Virus record (IMG/VR): IMGVR_UViG_3300034018_000582
Coordinates: 1-46,584 of that record
Reading direction: 5' to 3' (one strand)
DNA from: a virus
DNA length: 46,584 bases
The notes beneath the pieces were generated by a model. That model did not search any database, was not told where the DNA came from, and was given only the letters and a program-made list of their open reading frames with translations. The position numbers were made by a program, and so were the translations under genes. Positions 40,601 to 46,584 of the stretch are shown here, in pieces (position 1 is the first letter of the stretch; each line of letters starts with the position of its first letter).

Positions 40601-43600
40601 AATCTATGGGTCTTACTAGGCAAGAAATGGATGCCTATCGCGGAACATTAATGACTGCAAAAGTCGGGCAACTTAAGCAAATGGAAAGTGCAAAGTTGTT
40701 AGAAATTGCTGGAGAGAAATATGCATTCCAAATAACTGCTGCTGGCAATGTTCTAAATGCAGTAAATCTAACAACTAGAAAACTTATACCAAAAGAAGAA
40801 GCGCTGGCTATGTATAGAACAAGACAACTTGCATCCGTCACAGAAGAAATCTCAACTATGAAGATGGGCTTCTTTGCAAGACGAAGACTTAATGCAGAAA
40901 TACAAGCACTCATACTTGAGCATGACAAAACAGCAGCAAGTTTTCAATTAGTGCAACAAGCAAATGGTAAATATGTTGTAGCAATTAAGAATGCTACAGA
41001 TAAAGTTTTAACAACTACAGCACAATACGGCATGGGGCAAGGCGCTAGGGGTCAAAGAGTTGCTATGGGTGCTGGAATGGCCGCAGGAATGGGCATGATG
41101 TTTATGCCTATGGATGGGTCAGGCGGCGACGCAGCAAAAATTGGCGGCGGTGCCCTACTAGGAGCATCAATGGGAAGCATGTTTGGTGCTCCAGGATTGG
41201 CAATGGGTGCTGCTATAGGTGCTGCTATACCAATACTTCAATCATATCAAAGAGAGCAGCAGGCTGTAAATAATAAATTAATTGCTTATGGTGAAGCGCT
41301 AAATGGATCGTCATTAGTATTAGATAAATTTGCTTCTGAAATAGGAAAGTTAAAGCCATCTGAAAAACTAACTGCCGCACTAGGAAACATTGTAATGCCA
41401 GAGCAAGTTGCAGAAACTGGCAAGTCAATACTAGATACAGAGGCTGGACAACAACTAAGAGAAATGTCTAAAAATCTAGGTGGAGAACAACTAAGGGTAG
41501 CCCTGTCTAATCAACTTAAACAACTTACCCTCATGGAAATATTTACTCCAGAAGAGGCAAAGGCGGTAGCCCAGACACTTGCAATTGAATTAGCAAATCC
41601 AGAACTAGGAAGATCTCTAGTTAGAGGAATTAACTCAATTTTAGATAGTGAAGGCAATTTAATTAAAGACAATGTTTCTAAGTTATTTATGGAGACTATC
41701 CCAGAAATAGACATACCAGCGTTCGGTGAAGACCAAATACAAAATTATTTGAATAGCCAACAAACATTCTTAGGGAATGCTAAAGATATGGGCGAGGCTC
41801 TTTTAGGATGGTGGCGAGGCGACTTAGCAGACGAGATACTAAATGATGTATTTGGCTTAGGTGAAGCATCTTCTATAGAAGTAAAGCAAGCAGCAACTAG
41901 ATTTGCACAAGAAAATATTGGTACATTAGCATCTTCATTAGATAAGTTGAGAGAGAGTCAAGCATTAGTTGTTAATGATTTTATGTCTGGAAATATAACT
42001 TATGAAGAATATGCTAAGAGAATGGCGACAATACAAGAACAAAATATAAAGGCTGCAGACTCTATTCTTATGCTAAAAGAGGCTGGGGCTGATGTTGGCG
42101 CTATGCTTAAAGATATTGCTGATAAATCAGGTCGTGGGGCCGACTTCACAAATATAGAAAATATAGCAAAAAGCATGTTCGAAACACTTGGAGTGGGAGA
42201 AAGACTTCTTACTCAAGTACAACTTGCAGCAGCATATGGAGACATAACTCTAGGTGAAATGCAAAATGTTGCAGATATTATTACCGATGAAGATACAAGA
42301 AAGAACTTAGAAATAGTATTTAATGTTAAGGGTGCGGAAGACAATGCAACAGAAATAATAAAACTTCTTGGAATGGGCTTAGATGCTGAATTTATTAAGA
42401 CTATTTCAATTGATTCTGTAGAAATAGGAAAACCACTTTCTGACATTTATGCCTCTTTGTCTGCAATTGCTAAACTTCCTCCACAAGTTCAAAAGTCTGT
42501 TATTGCTGATATTCAGTCAGATCCACTAAAAATGCAGAACTTTATTTCAGATTTTGAGTACGTTCAATCATTGCCAGATACAAAGAAGGGGCTTTATGCA
42601 GAAATTCAGGGAAATGAAGATCTAGTAGAACTTAGAGATAATTGGGATCAATTTATTGCCCTTCCTGACGAAGAAAGAAAAACTGCAATATTAACAACAA
42701 TTATTACTGGAAGTTACGACTTTGGCGCACCTCCAGCAATTCCTGCTCCAACTGCTCCTACAGAAATTGCTATGCCAGATGTATCCTCAATGATACCTTC
42801 CGAGTCTGGCGGCGGCGGTGGAGCAGGCTCTGATGCTGCTAATGAAGCAATAGATAAGAAGATCAAGCAACAAGATAGAATTATCAAGCAAATTCAGAAA
42901 GAGCGCGAAGAACGTCAGAAACTCCTTGACTTAGAAAAGAAGGCACTAGATTTTGCAATGCAACAACAAGATCTAGAAAGTCAAATAATGATTGCTAAGG
43001 CAGAAGGAAGAATTGCTGATGCCGCGCTCCTGCAATCCCAACTTGATGCTAATAGAGTTCAAGAGCGTGAGGATGAAAAGGAACGACTAAGACAAGAAAA
43101 TGAAGACAAGAGAATTGCTAGAGCAGAAAGAAGAAAGAAGCAACTAGAAAAGCAAAAGGAAGACTCCTCTGGCGGAGGTGGCGGTGGCGGAGGTGCTGAT
43201 GAAGCAGCAGCCAAGAAGATGGAACAAAGACTCATGTTCTTGAATAGTGAACTTCAGGGTGCCCTTCAAGGAAATGTAAAGATACTTGATGATATTAATG
43301 ATAGAGGTGCAGATGCATTCTGGAATTCAGCGCCTATTAAGAGATATATAGAAGAGGCAGTAAAGGCTGGAGTTCCACTAAAGACAGTAAGAGCAGAACT
43401 AGAAAAAATCTTTGACTATATGATTGGAGAAGGATTTAAAGAAGTACCGATTTATAATCAAATAGCCGCAGACCTAGAAGATATAGGTGTGGCTGGAGAT
43501 AGTCTTAATCAGGTACTGCCTAACGTTTTTGCAATATTACAAGATCCAAAGTTAGATAGAGATCAAAGTAAGGAAATGGTAATAGAGCAATTTAGATTAA

Positions 43601-44598
43601 TTGGAATGACTGCAGAAGAGGCTCGTAGGCGTGCCAATAAATTCTTTACAATGAAATCTTCTACTGCTACTGGAATATATGAAAATCTAGATAGTTTTAA
43701 TGAAAAGTTTGATGAAATAAAGAATAGATTTAGCGATAGAAACGGCGACTTAATTATTACAGAGTTTACAAAGGGAATTAGAGATGGTTTAACAAGAGGA
43801 CAAATATTAGATAACATCTCTAAGGCTATATATGATGCAACATACACTAATGGAATAAAGGCGGGACTGGAGCCAGGACAAGCATCAAGAGATGCTGAAG
43901 CAGTAGCAAGTTCAGTAAAGGGAATTATAAATACAGAATTTGATGGTTACTTCAAAGAAATAGAAATTAAGGGTAAGTGGGACGGTATTGTAAACGGTCA
44001 AGAAGTTCCTCCAGCGCTGCGCGGCCTCTTTGGAGATGACGGAAGGTTCTTTGGTACTGCCGATACTGCTGAAAAATTAAGCATAAATAGCAGAGTTACT
44101 GTAGAGCCAAGTGATAAACCAACTACTATTACTAACTCTGCATCTAATCCATTATGGGTAAAAAATATAGATGGTAATGAGCCATGGAGAACACCTACAG
44201 ATAGTAGATTTAGAGCAAATGGTGGATTTATTAGTGGTCCAGGTGGACCAATGGACGATCTGATTCCAGCAATGCTTTCCAATGGGGAGTATGTAATCAG
44301 AGCATCAAGCGTAGACAAATTTGGCATGGGCTTCTTTGACCTACTAAATAAGGGTGTTCTTCCAGAATTCGGTCGTGGGGGGAGTTCTAAATATCCATCT
44401 ATGGTAAGAAATATGGGAATGGGCGGAGCAGTATATTACAACAAGGGCGGATTTGTTAGTGAATCTTCAAGCAATGTAGAGTATAATATTAATGTAAACG
44501 TGGCTGGATCTAATGCTTCTGCTGATGAAATAGCAAGAGAAGTTATGTCTGCTATAGATAGAAAACAAAGAATGTCAAAGACGGTGAATAGAATATAA
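37600..44598 (+). CDS. tape measure protein
   Basis: Sets tail length and travels with DNA into the host at injection. 2332 residues; at about 0.15 nm per residue the tail should be near 350 nm. Residues about 195-490 are a TP901-type tape measure core (ASETLGIAADIAATG, then TKSINLLNAVENQT ... GIIKAGPVVQGLGGS ... MVAMREGGVPASEAANAIKSSL). Two hydrophobic stretches (about 525-570 and 1156-1212) could insert in the membrane. Residues about 1745-1850 are a highly charged coiled coil bounded by Gly-rich linkers. The C-terminal NGGFISGPGGPMDDLIPAMLSNGEYVIRASSV (about 2206-2240) is a common tape measure ending. No peptidase or lysozyme domain is visible. Starts by ATGA overlap with the chaperone. 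Confidence 0.93.
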   Translation: MSRIDLQIVATGNFAGVEGQLARLKSQIAAINSMGMVGSPTQLRNIQSYSSAFANALSASGMFQTRMVNLTSETEKFGRSLERGNLRLGQYFRAGTQYARRQQSQIRSLAREQVRMMNSTAMNMGGGRAMVVTPKGIDEAIDKQKILNQEHRIFRQVVQGGATQLINWGKNTQWAGRQLTVGLTVPLMIFGAVAGKMFMDADKQLTRMTKVYGDATKGIVNDQELDAIRGKTLALAQELSSTMGIAASETLGIAADIAATGKEGNELLDSTREAMRLSVLGEVDRAEAMKATLAIQSVFKQDTDGLTKSINLLNAVENQTSTTLNDLVTGIIKAGPVVQGLGGSIADLSSMMVAMREGGVPASEAANAIKSSLGALINPTKQTTELLKGFGINLTDIVDRNAGNVIGTLTELQQALEGIDELSRQRAIEQMFGKFQFSRINALLSNLNKAGSQTEQVLKIAGMSTSQLAQTAEIELKRLTESASMRFTRAVESLKSNLIPIGETFVEIGAKIVEFAGNIIKAFNDLPEGLKTFIKIVGGITAIAGPIIMITGVFGNFFGYIIKTVGALMALRRGARGVFEFYTADSIAARASTELLSKGMFSQVEATNTLRAALDTLNAELEQVARNMNLVATASSTAMARQSAATASAAAAVAGSGAAALAARNSSVIGMLGMGKRSGTSSFSGPEFSHLHPSMNLPKDIRLAQTVGTLINPSIPAQAAARNWQQAMGASFAPTSFYDPSRGSRISQLEQMTYGAGRASASNLAYLNTMRTSGAEGQTAAARLYPSRNEYNAYVAKYHASLLRLEQMGKTQVDNMTKAINREMAKGNVAGAEAILMGALDVNGKQFKRLVDEQTRKVVSVNGTMGEVIAQVGATTAGLEQRLRAAGMQGFGKTADNMFRMVSAGAGGGTIPDEQMVDKRSQRYMDALNKQTQLTAQRNAWIQKLTEREQRIAAGQAKDAGQVTKAKQKLAIIMDELTANTKELALAEKGLLKPKMNELAQSMGLTRQEMDAYRGTLMTAKVGQLKQMESAKLLEIAGEKYAFQITAAGNVLNAVNLTTRKLIPKEEALAMYRTRQLASVTEEISTMKMGFFARRRLNAEIQALILEHDKTAASFQLVQQANGKYVVAIKNATDKVLTTTAQYGMGQGARGQRVAMGAGMAAGMGMMFMPMDGSGGDAAKIGGGALLGASMGSMFGAPGLAMGAAIGAAIPILQSYQREQQAVNNKLIAYGEALNGSSLVLDKFASEIGKLKPSEKLTAALGNIVMPEQVAETGKSILDTEAGQQLREMSKNLGGEQLRVALSNQLKQLTLMEIFTPEEAKAVAQTLAIELANPELGRSLVRGINSILDSEGNLIKDNVSKLFMETIPEIDIPAFGEDQIQNYLNSQQTFLGNAKDMGEALLGWWRGDLADEILNDVFGLGEASSIEVKQAATRFAQENIGTLASSLDKLRESQALVVNDFMSGNITYEEYAKRMATIQEQNIKAADSILMLKEAGADVGAMLKDIADKSGRGADFTNIENIAKSMFETLGVGERLLTQVQLAAAYGDITLGEMQNVADIITDEDTRKNLEIVFNVKGAEDNATEIIKLLGMGLDAEFIKTISIDSVEIGKPLSDIYASLSAIAKLPPQVQKSVIADIQSDPLKMQNFISDFEYVQSLPDTKKGLYAEIQGNEDLVELRDNWDQFIALPDEERKTAILTTIITGSYDFGAPPAIPAPTAPTEIAMPDVSSMIPSESGGGGGAGSDAANEAIDKKIKQQDRIIKQIQKEREERQKLLDLEKKALDFAMQQQDLESQIMIAKAEGRIADAALLQSQLDANRVQEREDEKERLRQENEDKRIARAERRKKQLEKQKEDSSGGGGGGGGADEAAAKKMEQRLMFLNSELQGALQGNVKILDDINDRGADAFWNSAPIKRYIEEAVKAGVPLKTVRAELEKIFDYMIGEGFKEVPIYNQIAADLEDIGVAGDSLNQVLPNVFAILQDPKLDRDQSKEMVIEQFRLIGMTAEEARRRANKFFTMKSSTATGIYENLDSFNEKFDEIKNRFSDRNGDLIITEFTKGIRDGLTRGQILDNISKAIYDATYTNGIKAGLEPGQASRDAEAVASSVKGIINTEFDGYFKEIEIKGKWDGIVNGQEVPPALRGLFGDDGRFFGTADTAEKLSINSRVTVEPSDKPTTITNSASNPLWVKNIDGNEPWRTPTDSRFRANGGFISGPGGPMDDLIPAMLSNGEYVIRASSVDKFGMGFFDLLNKGVLPEFGRGGSSKYPSMVRNMGMGGAVYYNKGGFVSESSSNVEYNINVNVAGSNASADEIAREVMSAIDRKQRMSKTVNRI

Positions 44599-45071
44599 TG
44601 GCTCTTTTAACACCAAGTATTGTTACGCTTCAGGTAAACTCTAAGAACACCACAGAGTTTGTTCCAGGAACAGGGGAGTCAAATGGTCAATTAACTTTAT
44701 CTGATCATTCTAGATCAGCGCTCCAGACCTCCTTTGAAACCATACAATCTCCACAAAGAATGGCAGACGGAACAATGAGAAAGTACGTCATTGCTAATAA
44801 GAAAAGAATATCATGTGCATGGGACATGCTTCCAACCATTTCTTCTATGGTTGTTGATGGAAATGCTAGCGCATTAGCAATAAAAAGATTTTATGAAATA
44901 AACTATCCATATGACATGAGCATGAAACTCTACTATAAAAGAAATAATGCATCAGACTTATCATATGTAGAAACTATTAGCGTATTCTGGGAATCAATGA
45001 CATTCGATGTAGTTAAAAGATATCAAGAATTTGATTATTGGAATGTAAATGCAGAATTTGTGGAGATCTGA
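44598..45071 (+). CDS. minor tail protein after the tape measure gene
   Basis: A 157-residue protein. LTPSIVTLQVNSKNTTEFVPGTGES ... RSALQTSFETIQSPQRMADGTMRKYVIANKKRISCAWDMLP and FWESMTFDVVKRYQEFDYWNVNAEFVEI suggest a beta-sandwich. It lies where distal tail or tail-hub proteins are found in siphoviruses, but it is short for a classical Dit and lacks a motif that would settle the class. TAATG overlap with the tape measure stop and TGATG overlap with the next gene show tight coupling. Confidence 0.65.
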   Translation: MALLTPSIVTLQVNSKNTTEFVPGTGESNGQLTLSDHSRSALQTSFETIQSPQRMADGTMRKYVIANKKRISCAWDMLPTISSMVVDGNASALAIKRFYEINYPYDMSMKLYYKRNNASDLSYVETISVFWESMTFDVVKRYQEFDYWNVNAEFVEI

Positions 45072-46584
45072 TGCTTGGCGATACAACTATAAAAAATCAT
45101 GTTAAAAATAGTCAGACGCTAGATATAAAGCCGCGAGTTTTTATAGAAATAAATCATAACGATAACAACAATGCCTATTTTTGTGGAACTGGCACACAAA
45201 ATGCTACAACACTACAAAATATTTTATTAACACTATCTAATGTATCAGGAACTCCACAAGTAGTAGATGCCGGAACATCTCAAAATTATTCTGGAAGAGG
45301 AATAGAAACAGCACTTACAACTCCTAATAACAATGCTGTACTCCTCAAAACCTCACAACCATCACTAGAGCCAACAGAATATGCCTGGTATGCAGAAACA
45401 TCTACAGGACAAAACTGTGTAAAATTCAACATGTTTTTAAAGTCTGACTATGTTTATCAATTAGAAAATGGTGACACCAGTTGTCTGGAGTCGTTTGATG
45501 TTTTGATAGTTGCTGAAGGTATAGATTCTTCAAATAAAAAAGTTCTTTCTGAGACTGTATCTGAAACAGTAACCGTAGACTCTGTATCATGGAAGCCAGT
45601 ATCAATATTATTCGCTAACCCAGACCAATTTTCTACTGTAAATAAAGTTAGAATAACATTCTATATAAATGCACCAACATCTAAAAAGGCAGCCCTACTA
45701 GTTGGACAATTAACAAGATCTACAATTTCTGACTATGAGGTTTATTCTTCAAATAGACTTCCTTTAGAAAGAGTATTTGAGTCAGGAAGACCAGGAGAGT
45801 TTCTAGTAGAAATGTCTGGATCTTTAGAAAGTCCAGCCCCAACAAAACCATCCATTCAAGGAATAGCACAACAATGTACTCCAATTCATATGGCAACCTA
45901 CTGCGCCCTTGGCCCTAAGTATGAGTTAGTACAAAGAAGTGTCACGCCATATCCAGGAAATGTCTATACATACTATGTGTCTGGAACCTCTACTGAAAGT
46001 AAACAAGTCTGGGCACTATATAAAAATAAAATTAAAACAAATAAGATCGTATTAAAATTTAATACAATTTCTTACAAGCCACAAACTGTAGCAGTAAATA
46101 TTCTTACTAGTTCTGGATGGTCTTCAAGCATTGCTGGTTCCTCTACTGTTAATGCTGATGGAACTTTTATATTATATTACAATGGAACTTCATGGACAAC
46201 TAATAAATGGACTAGTACTTCATATCCAAGCATCTCAACATCTGGCAGCAACGTGGGAGATGTAGTTTTGGGATCTAATCTAGGTTATCAGGAAATATGG
46301 GGCATAAGAGTTGAAGGTGTAGCCCTGCAAGTTACTAATACAGACTTTATAGATTTACCAGGAAGATTAGAATTAATAGAAGTATCTCCTAGGCTAGATA
46401 TTGATCTAACAAATTTTGTTACTAATGTATCAACTACTGAAGAGGCTTCATCAGATTCATTATTAAATATCGGCGGGATCACATCTAATACTTACACAAT
46501 AAATTTGTATAATGATCCTATTATAAAAAATCTACACGATCCATCTGTATCTGATACATCAAATAAAGATATTAGACCAATAAG
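45071..46584 (+). CDS. minor tail protein, right end cut by the window edge
   Basis: An open frame of at least 504 codons from ATG 45071 to the end of the window, with no stop. It begins MLGDTTIKNHVKNSQTLDIK and has FIEINHNDNNNAYFCGTGT, a middle beta-rich part with VKFNMFLKSD and ADRLPLERVFESGRPGE-like SNRLPLERVFESGRPGEF, and LELIEVSPRLDIDLTNFVTNVSTTEEASSDSLLNI. The last segment resembles actinophage minor tail proteins that form the tail hub or carry receptor-binding modules. Coupled to the gene before by TGATG. Full length, and therefore any C-terminal enzymatic domain, cannot be seen. Confidence 0.7.
   Translation, partial: MLGDTTIKNHVKNSQTLDIKPRVFIEINHNDNNNAYFCGTGTQNATTLQNILLTLSNVSGTPQVVDAGTSQNYSGRGIETALTTPNNNAVLLKTSQPSLEPTEYAWYAETSTGQNCVKFNMFLKSDYVYQLENGDTSCLESFDVLIVAEGIDSSNKKVLSETVSETVTVDSVSWKPVSILFANPDQFSTVNKVRITFYINAPTSKKAALLVGQLTRSTISDYEVYSSNRLPLERVFESGRPGEFLVEMSGSLESPAPTKPSIQGIAQQCTPIHMATYCALGPKYELVQRSVTPYPGNVYTYYVSGTSTESKQVWALYKNKIKTNKIVLKFNTISYKPQTVAVNILTSSGWSSSIAGSSTVNADGTFILYYNGTSWTTNKWTSTSYPSISTSGSNVGDVVLGSNLGYQEIWGIRVEGVALQVTNTDFIDLPGRLELIEVSPRLDIDLTNFVTNVSTTEEASSDSLLNIGGITSNTYTINLYNDPIIKNLHDPSVSDTSNKDIRPI

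Noticed and set aside
1-46584. tRNA genes, CRISPR arrays, integrase, attachment site, terminase
   Set aside because: I looked for cloverleaf-like conserved arms, regularly spaced repeats and the protein motifs and saw none. Reading by eye can miss a degenerate tRNA.

Overview
This window is part of the genome of a tailed double-stranded DNA phage with a long non-contractile tail (siphovirus). The evidence is an HK97-type head module (portal, protease, capsid), four head-tail connector genes, a major tail protein, a frameshifted tail-assembly chaperone and a 2332-residue tape measure protein. The DNA is AT-rich. Several genes begin exactly six bases after a -10 box, which suggests leaderless mRNAs of the kind common in Actinobacteria. 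The head genes resemble actinobacteriophage families, while several tail-tip and oxygenase genes resemble proteins of aquatic phages such as cyanophages. An aquatic phage of a low-GC actinobacterium is my best inference, not a proof.

Layout. (1) 1-958, minus strand: the start of an unknown gene, thyX and a small gene. (2) 1073-5348, plus: a GT-B glycosyltransferase, a B12-dependent ribonucleotide reductase, a holin-like membrane protein, a 45-residue acidic protein and an amidase endolysin closed by a strong terminator. (3) 5452-16458: a large set of tail-fibre and receptor-binding genes, including a tandemly duplicated glycine-rich adhesin cassette. (4) 16439-17808, minus: two glycosyltransferases, driven from a palindromic -10 element shared with the plus strand. 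(5) 17831-20435: more fibre genes, ending in a fibronectin-III protein with a long Phe/Pro repeat. (6) 20449-25262: seven tightly packed genes, five of them prolyl-4-hydroxylase-like 2-oxoglutarate/Fe(II) oxygenases and two DUF6065-type or related proteins. (7) 25320-28616: a very large sugar-binding-like minor tail protein. (8) 28678-46584: the head and tail morphogenesis operon, running off the right edge inside a minor tail gene. No terminase, integrase, replication gene, tRNA or CRISPR is visible.

How the parts work together. ThyX and the reductase supply deoxynucleotides. Holin and amidase lyse the cell. Modules 3, 5 and 7 build a complex tail tip for host recognition. The glycosyltransferases and the oxygenase cluster lie among the fibre genes, so my leading hypothesis is that they modify virion proteins (hydroxylation and glycosylation of tail fibres). 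The Phe/Pro repeat next to the oxygenase cluster is an attractive but untested substrate. Promoters are strikingly uniform: about a dozen extended -10 elements (TGnTAnnnT) with no clear -35, some leaderless and some followed by a Shine-Dalgarno leader.
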